Of a stretch of 6,180 nt of DNA, positions 1-6,090 are shown one piece after another (position 1 is the first letter of the stretch; every line of letters starts with the position of its first letter). The stretch is from CAZAGT01 sp964484515 (lineage in GTDB: Bacteria > Desulfobacterota > DSM-4660 > Desulfatiglandales > HGW-15). The notes beneath the pieces are model-generated. The model ran no database searches and was not told where the DNA came from. It saw only the letters and a list, made by a program, of their open reading frames with translations. The DNA lies in the NCBI GenBank assembly GCA_964484515.1, contig CAZAGT010000307.1:1-6180 (forward strand), written 5' to 3'. The position numbers and the translations under genes were made by a program.

Positions 1-1
1 C

Positions 2-2503
2 GCCCTGGCCGTGGGCTGGGACATCAACCAGCCGAGCGTCGTCCTCTACACCGTTTGGGACGGTACGTCGTGGTCTGCACCGGCCCAGGCCTTTGCCAAA
101 GAAACGGGTTCGGAACTCCGGCACATCGAGGTGGCAGGCAACCCCACCAACGGTGAGATCCTGGTCGCCGTTCTGGATGCCGACCTGAGGATCGTGCTCT
201 ACCGGTGGGACGGCTCCGGCTTTGACAAGCTGGGCATCCTCGAGACCAATGCGGGCAGCGACAAGTGGATGACCATGGATGTCGTCTTCGAGCAGCAGTC
301 CGGCGAAGGCATGATCGTATGGGGAAACGCCTCATCTTCATCGGTCCAATACGTGACCACAAACGGCGCCTGCATTAGTTCAACGGCCTCGCTCCCTGCA
401 TTCCCGGCACCGGCCGCCATGGCCCGCGCCGCCGCCGACCCGACCAGCGACTTCATTTTCCTTACGGCCTTGACCCTGGACAAGGATATCTATGCGGCCG
501 TGTGGGACGGCGCGAGTTGGACCGACTCCCGCTGCCTCGAAACGAATGCGGACCAGCCCACGATCGACTATATGAACTTCGATGTCGCCTGGGAGGACTC
601 CGGCAGTGAAGTTATCGCGGCCTGGGGAAATCCCTCGGCCGACTACCGGCTAAGGTACATTCACTGGCTGAAGGGCACGGCCCTTTCAGGTGGCAGCGTC
701 GAGATCGGCCCCAGGTTTCAAAATTATCTCCGATCCATGCAGCTTTGCGCCGTACCCGGGAGCGACCGGATCGTCCTGGCATGCAACAATAGCTGCAGGG
801 AGCTGCGGTACTGTCTCTGGGACGGAGATCAATTCAGGGGCGATCCCGCGGTCCTTCTGACTGACAAGCAGCCCTCGGAGCGCTGGCTCCCCTTTGACGT
901 CGCTTATGCAAACTACCGTGACGGGCCTGCGGCCCCGCCCAAAGCCGATATGTCGGGCCTCTATGTCGAGGCCTTTCGGGGCTGGTATTTTACCGGAGGA
1001 TGGACCTCGTGGGTGGTCACGGACCTCAGCGGGCCGCCCTACAACGTCCCGCCGGATGCTGTGCTTGAACTGGCCATAACCAACATTGATCCTAACTCCT
1101 CCCATTCGGGTGGGGTCCGCAGGCGCTTCTCGACCCTGGAAAGGCGTCTCAAGCTTCATGAGGCTGAGGGTGGCGGCAAGGACGCGGTCGTCATGCACGT
1201 GCAGGCCGATGCCAATTCCCGGATCGAATGTTGGGTTGGGACCCCGGGTGCGGTCGTGTTCTTCCTGCTCGGTTACTGGACCAACGGCACCTATCTGGAA
1301 CGATTTGATAGTTTTGTCCCATCAAACAACGGGATCTGGGAAGACTTTAACCTCTCCGCCTACGGGGTCGCCGCTGAACAGGTGGCGGAGATCGTTATCG
1401 CCAACCATGACCCGGGGACCGAACGCTTGGTGGGGGTGCGCACCGACGGATCGGTCCTGAATCGGACCCTGGCGCTCCATGAGGCCGAGGGCGGGGACCT
1501 GGACCTGGCGACCATGCTGGTAAAGGCCGGCAATAACGCCACCATCGAGGCTTATGCCGAGTTGACCTCACAAGTTTCGTTGCATCTCGTCGGCTACTGG
1601 AGCACACCGCCCGGGACCTATACGGAGGCCATGGCCGCCCTGGGCAAGCCGGCGTCCGACCAGACCTGGGAAAAACGGGTGCTCTCAAGCTACGGTGTAC
1701 CGGCCAGCGCCGTGGTCCAGATCGCCATGGCCAATGGTGACGAGGTGGAAACGAACCATATGGGCTTCAGGGAGGTCGGATCCACGACTGATAGGACGAT
1801 CGAGCTCCACGAAGCCGAGTCCGGCGGCCTTGATATCGCCACGATGCACGTGAACGCGGATGCCTGTTCCAAGATCGAGTGGTATCACAACGACGTCAGT
1901 GATCCTGGTGACTTCTACCTGCTCGGGTACTGGGATATGGGTCAAGTTCAGGCGGGGGCCCCTTTTCAGGTTGTCCTCGAGGCCGACTTTGATGCAGACG
2001 CGGAAGGCTTCACCTATGCGGACGACACTTTTCGCGGCACGAGCGCGCCAGGCTATGCCTCCGGGGTCCGGATCGCCACGGGCGGCCACAGCGGAGGTGC
2101 GCTCAAGGTGGACCTGGGAGGTCTAGATGATTCGGATGTGTTGGGGATGTCTGGCGGGTGGGGGAGGGATTTCACCACGAGCGGCGCATCTGAGGTCGTC
2201 CTCTCCTTCCGCTACAATTTGACCCTCTCATGGGGCTATGAGGTCGACGAATTCAGCCAGGTAGTCATCGACGTTGATGGGGCCCTCTACGGGAAAAACC
2301 GGCATGATTACGTCTATCAGATGAACGGCAATGGCGACGGCGGCAGTACCGATACCTCCGGCTGGCGGCTATTCAAGGTCAATCTGGGCACGCTTTCCAG
2401 CGGGACCCACAATCTCACCCTTGGAGGGTATAACAACAAGAAGACCTGGAGTGACGAATCTACGACGGTCCTGATCGATGACGTCCTGATCACCGAGTGG
2501 TAA
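2..2503 (+). CDS. Large repeat-containing, probably exported protein (3' part, 5' end outside window)
   Basis: The frame is open from the window edge and ends at TAA 2501-2503. The GTG at 11 has no ribosome site, and the codons before it (Ala-Leu-Ala) continue the reading, so the true start lies upstream. Numbering residues from that GTG, 1-310 form a beta-strand-rich region with WDG at 16, 66, 165 and 270 and WGN at 104 and 205. This gives a ~100-residue period suggestive of paired beta-propeller blades. Residues 318-641 are three tandem repeats. Residues 651-830 form a Gly/Asp-rich jelly-roll-like domain (SGGWGRDFTTS, LSFRYNLTLSWGYEVDE, GGYNNKKTW, IDDVLITEW) resembling carbohydrate-binding or adhesion modules of large secreted proteins. 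No catalytic motif, transmembrane helix, LPXTG or PEP-CTERM signal is visible. An extracellular binding or adhesion role is inferred; the signal peptide would lie outside the window. Confidence 0.85.
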   Translation, partial: ALAVGWDINQPSVVLYTVWDGTSWSAPAQAFAKETGSELRHIEVAGNPTNGEILVAVLDADLRIVLYRWDGSGFDKLGILETNAGSDKWMTMDVVFEQQSGEGMIVWGNASSSSVQYVTTNGACISSTASLPAFPAPAAMARAAADPTSDFIFLTALTLDKDIYAAVWDGASWTDSRCLETNADQPTIDYMNFDVAWEDSGSEVIAAWGNPSADYRLRYIHWLKGTALSGGSVEIGPRFQNYLRSMQLCAVPGSDRIVLACNNSCRELRYCLWDGDQFRGDPAVLLTDKQPSERWLPFDVAYANYRDGPAAPPKADMSGLYVEAFRGWYFTGGWTSWVVTDLSGPPYNVPPDAVLELAITNIDPNSSHSGGVRRRFSTLERRLKLHEAEGGGKDAVVMHVQADANSRIECWVGTPGAVVFFLLGYWTNGTYLERFDSFVPSNNGIWEDFNLSAYGVAAEQVAEIVIANHDPGTERLVGVRTDGSVLNRTLALHEAEGGDLDLATMLVKAGNNATIEAYAELTSQVSLHLVGYWSTPPGTYTEAMAALGKPASDQTWEKRVLSSYGVPASAVVQIAMANGDEVETNHMGFREVGSTTDRTIELHEAESGGLDIATMHVNADACSKIEWYHNDVSDPGDFYLLGYWDMGQVQAGAPFQVVLEADFDADAEGFTYADDTFRGTSAPGYASGVRIATGGHSGGALKVDLGGLDDSDVLGMSGGWGRDFTTSGASEVVLSFRYNLTLSWGYEVDEFSQVVIDVDGALYGKNRHDYVYQMNGNGDGGSTDTSGWRLFKVNLGTLSSGTHNLTLGGYNNKKTWSDESTTVLIDDVLITEW
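962..1933 (+). repeat. Three tandem ~107-residue protein repeats with an LHEAE(G/S)G core
   Basis: Three copies lie inside the large exported protein: residues 318-423 (962-1279), 424-530 (1280-1600) and 531-641 (1601-1933). Each carries, in order, a YGV-like or NVP segment, an (I/M)(A/T)N(I/H/G)D segment, the core LHEAE(G/S)G at 382, 489 and 599, an (M)xVxAxxxxxIE strand, and L(L/V)GYW at 419, 526 and 637. Spacing between copies is 107 to 111 residues. Copy 1 is the most divergent at its start, and the DNA of the copies has diverged, so the duplication is old. The predicted fold is all-beta. I do not recognise a named family. Confidence 0.85.
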
Positions 2504-2506
2504 CAG

Positions 2507-2596
2507 GATCAGGTGGGGGTTTCAGGGGTCAGCCCAGCCGCTGGCCGGTTCCCGAGAAGACGCGGCATTGACACCTGGAACCTGAACACGAAAACC
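2507..2596. repeat. Degenerate heptamer repeats forming an imperfect inverted pair
   Basis: The gap between the convergent genes contains heptamers at 2569-2596: TGACACC, TGGAACC, then two weaker units starting at 2583 and 2590. On the left, 2518-2532 (GGTTTCAGGGGTCAG) matches the reverse complement of 2568-2582 at 12 of 15 positions, separated by 35 nt. The two arms could fold into a hairpin between the converging transcripts. There is no clear T-tract, so I do not call it an intrinsic terminator. Confidence 0.45.
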
Positions 2597-2613
2597 TCAA
2601 TCTATCTGTAATC

Positions 2614-3198
2614 CTAGAGCTTAGATGAGGATCTGGCTGCGATGTAGCTCTCCAAATCAACATTGTCCTTGTAGAGTTCCTTTCCCATGTAATCCAGGAT
2701 GAGAGCGAATTTCTGCTTTGAGATGTATCCTGAGATGACCTTGACCGGATCGCCTTGCGTATCGAGAAAGACAAAAGACGGCAAGGCCTTTATTCCGAAT
2801 CTCTTGGCCAGATCGGCATAGGTAAGCCTCTCTCCCCGATAACTCCCTTCGGCTCCTTGTCTTTCAATATCTAACCGAATGGCAATCCACTCCGAGGCCA
2901 GCGTGCGGCCTATCTCGGCGGAAGAAAATGTTTCCGCGTCCATCAGTTCACAGAATTTGCACCAGGGGGCTTCGAAATAGGCCAGAACCGGCCTTTTCTC
3001 TTTCGCGGCCTTTTCCAGGCCGGTATCCCAGTCCAGATACCAACCTTCTTGGCCGTCCTTGGCGCTGACTCCCTCCGTGGCCGTCCGCGCCTGTCCCGAT
3101 GAATCTTTCTCAACGCCTGTCTGTTGATCGCCCTTTTGACACGCCACGAACAGAAAGGCGAAAACAAAGGCCGCCATAAAATAGATTGTCTTTTTCAT
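2614..3198 (-). CDS. Thioredoxin-fold lipoprotein (periplasmic thiol-disulfide oxidoreductase)
   Basis: This 194-residue protein begins with a lysine-charged, hydrophobic signal (MKKTIYFMAAFVFAFLFVAC) that fits a lipoprotein signal peptide with lipidated Cys20. The -3 residue is Phe, which is weaker than the usual Leu. Gln at +2 would favour the outer membrane under the enterobacterial Lol rule, if that applies here. A Ser/Thr/Lys-rich linker (about 21-50) leads to a thioredoxin domain with catalytic WCKFC (Cys80, Cys83) and the cis-proline loop ALPSF (Pro140). The layout resembles DsbD C-terminal, SoxW-like or thioredoxin_7 proteins: a reductase or disulfide-handling enzyme facing the periplasm. 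GGAGG (complement of 3210-3214) lies 11 nt before the ATG, which is somewhat long. The gene stands alone, converging on the large exported protein; no cytochrome or DsbD partner is visible. The family call is firm; the substrate is unknown. Confidence 0.88.
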   Translation of the reverse strand: MKKTIYFMAAFVFAFLFVACQKGDQQTGVEKDSSGQARTATEGVSAKDGQEGWYLDWDTGLEKAAKEKRPVLAYFEAPWCKFCELMDAETFSSAEIGRTLASEWIAIRLDIERQGAEGSYRGERLTYADLAKRFGIKALPSFVFLDTQGDPVKVISGYISKQKFALILDYMGKELYKDNVDLESYIAARSSSKL

Positions 3199-3387
3199 AT
3201 ATTACAAGACCTCCGAGTGATGATTGCGTTGCCTTCTATCATAAACGGCTTCCAGGCGCGCGACATGGGAGGAATGTAGGCGATGGCTGCCGAAGCTGTC
3301 CAAAAACCGACTCCCTGAGGCTGATGGAAAATGTCCATATGCAAGGCTTCCTAAATCCCGCGGAATGAGGCCTAAAGATACTCCGGC
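3199..3387. other. Upstream region of the thioredoxin gene, no gene seen
   Basis: No credible coding sequence is present. Reading the minus strand, TATGAT (complement of 3238-3243) matches the -10 consensus at five of six bases and lies about 40 nt before the thioredoxin start codon, but no good -35 box sits 16-18 nt further up. A small dyad, ATGGA/TCCAT, occupies 3324-3338. Isolated copies of the heptamer xTGAGGC occur at 3315-3321 and 3365-3371, ahead of the main heptamer array. Confidence 0.35.
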
Positions 3388-3483
3388 GTGAGGCTTGAGG
3401 CCTGAGGCTCAAGGGAAAGACAAAGTGGATTTTCATCTCTTTTTTCTTCCCTCATGCCTTATGCCGTACGCCTTGAGACTTGA
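3388..3483. repeat. Two inverted heptamer repeat arrays around a 33-nt spacer
   Basis: The left array has four 7-bp units at 3388, 3395, 3402 and 3409; the first three read xTGAGGC and the last is TCAAGGG. The right array has five 7-bp units at 3449, 3456, 3463, 3470 and 3477, of the type GCCTTAT or GCCTTGA. Its reverse complement gives the same xTxAGGC pattern, so the arrays face each other and could pair imperfectly in several registers. The spacer is AT-rich and includes a T6 run at 3440-3445. No Cas gene or unique spacer pattern is present, so this is not a CRISPR. Confidence 0.65.
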
Positions 3484-3521
3484 GTGTCCGCCGCAGTGAC
3501 AGGAGATGAGGGTCACGCAGC

Positions 3522-3599
3522 CCTTCGGCTTTGCTCAGGGCCGTGAGTCCATCGGCTCTGCTCAGGACCGTGAGCCCGTCGAACGGCCTGTCGAACGGC
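3522..3599. repeat. 27-bp tandem duplication followed by a 12-bp tandem duplication
   Basis: Positions 3522-3548 and 3549-3575 are two 27-bp units identical at 23 positions; the mismatches are at unit positions 3, 10, 19 and 27. They share the core GCTCAGG. Two 12-bp units, CCGTCGAACGGC (3576-3587) and CTGTCGAACGGC (3588-3599), follow directly and differ at one base. The GCTCAGG and TCGAACGG words resemble dispersed intergenic repeats of many environmental bacterial genomes, which is from memory. The open frame crossing this block in the minus direction is low-complexity and repeat-derived. Confidence 0.7.
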
Positions 3600-3605
3600 A
3601 GATGG

Positions 3606-3641
3606 GCGTTTTCCAACTGCCTCGCTAGGAGTGTGGAACGC
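3606..3641. repeat. Bulged stem-loop in the intergenic spacer
   Basis: GCGTT (3606-3610) pairs with AACGC (3637-3641). After a TT bulge, CCA (3613-3615) pairs with TGG (3634-3636). ACT (3616-3618) pairs with AGT (3630-3632) around a bulged G at 3633, and CCT (3620-3622) pairs with AGG (3627-3629) beyond an unpaired G at 3619, closing a CGCT loop. The interrupted pairing totals about 14 bp. There is no T-tract, so it is not an intrinsic terminator. It could be a dispersed palindromic element or a structured RNA segment. Confidence 0.4.
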
Positions 3642-3758
3642 GTCTTCAGCCTATCATAGACTACACTCAACTCAAAACCCGGCGAAAAGAAATAACCTCG
3701 GAAGTACAGGCAACACGGATGACATGGTTCCGGATACCCCAAGTCGGGCAACGATCTA

Positions 3759-3849
3759 TTGCATATGATACCACATAGTGGTATATTTATAAATATCAAG
3801 GTCTATTCTTACGGCCTGCCTTGACATTTGGCTTTGTTGTCCATCCTAT
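3759..3849 (+). promoter_or_regulatory. Candidate sigma70-type promoters for the kinase-larE unit
   Basis: Two candidates are visible. The first pairs TTGCAT (3759-3764) with TATATT (3782-3787) at 17-nt spacing: a weak -35 and a good -10. The second pairs a perfect TTGACA (3821-3826) with TCCTAT (3844-3849) at 17 nt: a strong -35 and a poor -10. Transcripts would have leaders of roughly 90 or 30 nt. Neither can be proven from sequence alone. Confidence 0.4.
3768..3796. promoter_or_regulatory. Candidate operator: inverted repeat overlapping an AT palindrome
   Basis: ATACCAC (3768-3774) and GTGGTAT (3778-3784) form a perfect 7-bp inverted repeat around ATA. The 14-bp perfect palindrome ATATTTATAAATAT (3783-3796) overlaps its right end by two bases. 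In the first promoter candidate, the 7-bp repeat lies between -35 and -10, a classic repressor position, and the palindrome would cover the start site. In the second candidate it lies about 25 bp upstream of the -35 box, as an activator site might. No regulator gene is present in the window. Confidence 0.45.
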
Positions 3850-3886
3850 TGATATTAATTGCTTTCTATTCATGGAGGGGTAAGGG

Positions 3887-5011
3887 ATGGAGGACGTTCG
3901 AGCGAGAATTGGATCCTTGGGGTGGCTCTCAGAACAGCTCGAGCAGAAGGATTCGATCATTAATGGCATCTCCGACGCCTTGATGCTTCTGGATGCATCC
4001 ACCTACCAAATCCTGGAAGTCAATAAGGCCTTTCTTGAAAGCTACAGGGTGAATCGCGAGGATGTTCTGGGAAAAAGGTGCTTTGAGGTCACCCATCATC
4101 TAGACCGGCCCTGCCATCTGATCGACCACGACGAAAAATGTCCCTTGAAAGAGTCACTCGAAAGCGGTGGGTTGACGCATGTCGAACACCTCCATCGGGA
4201 CCGCGACGGCCGGGAACTCTATTTTGAAATTACGGCCTATCCCATTAGCGATCGTGACGGCCGTGTGAGCCGCATCGTGCATCTCGCCAGGGATGTCACC
4301 GAACGCAAACAAGCCGAAGATCTCCTGAGAGAAAGCGCGCAGAAGTTGAAACTCTTTGCCTATTCGATCGCTCACGATCTTAAAGGGCCGACTGTGAGTA
4401 TTCACGGGCTCGCCAAGCGTCTGCAGGAGCATTACCAGCATGTCCTCGATGAAAAAGGGAAGGCGCACTGCCGATACATCTTGAAAGCCGCTGAAAATAT
4501 TGCAGAGCTTGTTGAAAACCTCAACACCTATGTCTCAACCAAGGAAACCCCGCTTACCATCGGATCGATTGATCCAGCCGCCATTTTTCAAACACTGGCG
4601 GAAGAGTATTCCGAGGATTTGGATGCGCGCGGTATACGTTGGATCGTGCCGGATGATATACCCGTGATCAAGGCCGACAGGACATCTCTCGTTCGAGCGA
4701 TGAGGAATCTGATCGACAATGCCCTCAAATACGGAGGCAATGATCTGAGCGCCATCGAGATCGGATACGAAGACGACGGCGATTCGCATATCTTTGCGGT
4801 GTCTGACAACGGTGCCGGGCTGGAGGGTGAAGAGGTCGAAAAAATCTTTGACCCTTTCGAGCGCAAGAGCCGTTCCAGTGAAACCGAGGGGACGGGGTTG
4901 GGCTTGGCTATCGTGAGAGAGATCGCGGAGCACCATGGCGGCAAAGCCTGGGCGACAACGAAGCGGGAAAAAGGGACGGCGTTCTTCTTTTCGATTTCAA
5001 AGAACCTTTAA
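3887..5011 (+). CDS. Cytoplasmic PAS-domain sensor histidine kinase
   Basis: This 374-residue kinase has no transmembrane segment, so it should sense a cytoplasmic signal. A short helical N-terminus (1-22) precedes a PAS domain (about 22-142) ending in the typical DVTERKQAEDLL linker. The PAS domain carries Cys65, His70, His71, Cys76 and Cys85 in a short stretch. The HisKA helices start near 150, with phosphoacceptor His163 in SIAHDLKGP. The ATPase domain shows an N-box (NLIDNALKYGG, Asn274 and Asn278), G1 (DNGAG, 307-311), an F-box (FDPFER, 321-326) and G2 (GTGLGLA, 335-341), so it should be active. GGAGGGG (3874-3880) six bases before ATG 3887 fixes the start. There is no receiver domain and no adjacent response regulator. 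larE follows after 13 nt. The kinase call is firm; the ligand and partner are unknown. Confidence 0.93.
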   Translation: MEDVRARIGSLGWLSEQLEQKDSIINGISDALMLLDASTYQILEVNKAFLESYRVNREDVLGKRCFEVTHHLDRPCHLIDHDEKCPLKESLESGGLTHVEHLHRDRDGRELYFEITAYPISDRDGRVSRIVHLARDVTERKQAEDLLRESAQKLKLFAYSIAHDLKGPTVSIHGLAKRLQEHYQHVLDEKGKAHCRYILKAAENIAELVENLNTYVSTKETPLTIGSIDPAAIFQTLAEEYSEDLDARGIRWIVPDDIPVIKADRTSLVRAMRNLIDNALKYGGNDLSAIEIGYEDDGDSHIFAVSDNGAGLEGEEVEKIFDPFERKSRSSETEGTGLGLAIVREIAEHHGGKAWATTKREKGTAFFFSISKNL

Positions 5012-5014
5012 TGA

Positions 5015-5019
5015 GGAGG
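5015..5019 (+). promoter_or_regulatory. Ribosome binding site that fixes the larE start
   Basis: GGAGG within AGGAGGG lies five bases before ATG 5025 and just after the kinase stop codon at 5009-5011. The in-frame ATG at 4935 lies inside the kinase coding region, has no comparable site, and would add 30 basic residues absent from usual LarE proteins. Confidence 0.85.
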
Positions 5020-5024
5020 GTGAA

Positions 5025-5876
5025 ATGGAGACCGTTCAAATGAAGCCTGAAGCAATGAAAGACGCTGAGCACGACGCCGCGAAACTGAGCGCCTATTTCT
5101 TGGCGCAAAAAGGGGCTATCATAGCCTATAGTGGGGGCGTGGACAGTGCCCTCTTGGCCTTTGTCGCTCACCTCGCGCTGGACAACAAGATGCTGGCCGT
5201 CCTGGCCGATAGCCCTTCCCTTGCCCGCCGTGAATACCGGTTTGCGCTCGACTTCGCCCGCAACCATGAAATCCCGCTCCAAATTGTTCGAACCGATGAG
5301 ATGGCCAATCCGCTCTACCGGGCCAACCAGGGAGATCGTTGTTATTATTGCAAGCAGGCCCTCTTCGAGAAACTGGAGGATCTCCGCAAGCAGCTCGAAG
5401 GATCTGTGGAGAGCACGGCCTGGCCTCTATTCTACGGCATCAACCGCGACGATCTGGGGGACCATCGCCCTGGGATCCAGGCCGGGAAGGATATGTCGGT
5501 GCTTGCCCCTTATGTCGATTTGGGGGTAGACAAAGATACGATTCGTGCTTTATGCCGTTATTACGATCTGGAAATTGTTGACAAGCCGGCCATGCCCTGT
5601 ATGTCGAGCAGGATCGCCTACGGAGAGGAAGTGACGGAAGAAAAACTGAGTCAGGTCGAGAAGGCCGAGGATGTTCTCTACGATCTGGGCCTCAGGATAT
5701 TGAGGGTTCGACATCACGGCGAGACTGCCCGGATCGAAGTCCGGCCACAGGATCTCCAGCAGGTGCTCGAAAACCGGTCAAAAATCACTGACACATTTCA
5801 CGAGCTCGGTTTCCTGTATGTCTCCCTGGACCTCGACGGCTTCAAGACCGGTTCTCTCAATAAGGCACTATCATAA
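5025..5876 (+). CDS. larE: LarE-type ATP-dependent sulfur transferase
   Basis: This 283-residue protein, near the usual LarE length, belongs to the PP-loop ATP pyrophosphatase superfamily. LarE adenylates the carboxylates of the pyridinium dicarboxylate precursor and inserts sulfur, a step in making the nickel-pincer cofactor of lactate racemase (LarA) and related enzymes; it is cytoplasmic. Visible motifs are the ATP-binding AYSGGVDS (34-41), RCYYCK (Cys106, Cys109), DHRPGIQA (146-153) and PCMSSRIAYGEEV (Cys192, 191-203), then a C-terminal domain with RVRHHGETARIEVR (227-240). Cys192 aligns with the sacrificial cysteine of Lactiplantibacillus LarE. The extra CxxC pair fits the class reported to bind a [4Fe-4S] cluster through three cysteines, where sulfur need not come from the protein itself. 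The ribosome site at 5015 sets the start. LarA, LarB and LarC are not in the window, so they are elsewhere or the substrate differs. Confidence 0.92.
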   Translation: METVQMKPEAMKDAEHDAAKLSAYFLAQKGAIIAYSGGVDSALLAFVAHLALDNKMLAVLADSPSLARREYRFALDFARNHEIPLQIVRTDEMANPLYRANQGDRCYYCKQALFEKLEDLRKQLEGSVESTAWPLFYGINRDDLGDHRPGIQAGKDMSVLAPYVDLGVDKDTIRALCRYYDLEIVDKPAMPCMSSRIAYGEEVTEEKLSQVEKAEDVLYDLGLRILRVRHHGETARIEVRPQDLQQVLENRSKITDTFHELGFLYVSLDLDGFKTGSLNKALS

Positions 5877-5901
5877 CCGGATCTATCTACAACAAGTTCA
5901 C

Positions 5902-5927
5902 CACAGAGTCACAGAGGGCACAGAGGG
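5902..5927. repeat. CACAGAG short tandem repeat
   Basis: Three units follow the larE stop by about 25 nt: CACAGAGT (5902-5909), CACAGAGGG (5910-5918) and CACAGAGGG (5919-5927). Words of this kind are common in the intergenic DNA of many environmental bacteria (from memory). It opens a 304-bp gene-free tail that holds the hairpins listed next. Confidence 0.7.
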
Positions 5928-5939
5928 CGCGGGATCTGT

Positions 5940-5973
5940 TTTTCGTCTATCGGGAGATACCGATAGACGAAAA
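5940..5973. repeat. Perfect 14-bp-stem hairpin, copy 1
   Basis: TTTTCGTCTATCGG (5940-5953) and its exact reverse complement (5960-5973) flank a GAGATA loop. The T-run is in the left arm and the A-run in the right, the reverse of an intrinsic terminator, so no T-tract follows the stem on either strand. The sequence is related to the hairpin at 6091-6126. The 117 nt between the two (5974-6090) show no coding sequence or other structure I can support. Confidence 0.8.
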
Positions 5974-6090
5974 GAAGCTCTGAAATCACATTTGTGGCAA
6001 AGCCTTTTTCATGGCCCGCTTACCAAAAACCCGGGACCGGCAGAAGTATTTGTTCATAACGCTCCCGATCTAGGGGTCTTTGTACGGAAT

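Noticed and set aside
11..13. GTG as the true start of the large protein
   Set aside because: The frame is open to the window edge with Ala-Leu-Ala before it, no ribosome site is visible, and the protein enters mid-domain.
686..1198. 170-residue minus-strand open frame inside the large protein gene
   Set aside because: It is a shadow of a well-supported plus-strand gene with repeat domains and shows no domain of its own.
1685..2089. 134-residue minus-strand open frame inside the large protein gene
   Set aside because: It lies antisense to conserved repeat and jelly-roll segments and has no motif.
3388..3483. Heptamer arrays as a CRISPR array
   Set aside because: Units are only 7 bp, contiguous without spacers, degenerate, and there are no cas genes.
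3452..3799. 115-residue minus-strand open frame in the spacer
   Set aside because: Much of it is translated from the tandem and heptamer repeats; it has no ribosome site and no recognisable domain, and it starts in the AT-rich dyad region.
3821..3849. Sigma54 promoter near the kinase start
   Set aside because: No GG-N10-GC pattern of the TGGCAC/TTGC type is present at the required spacing.
4935..5024. Upstream in-frame ATG as start of larE
   Set aside because: It overlaps the kinase gene by 77 nt, lacks a ribosome site and adds an atypical basic tail; ATG 5025 has GGAGG five bases before it.
4535..5282. Minus-strand open frames across the kinase and larE
   Set aside because: They lie antisense to genes with intact catalytic motifs and carry no coding signals of their own.
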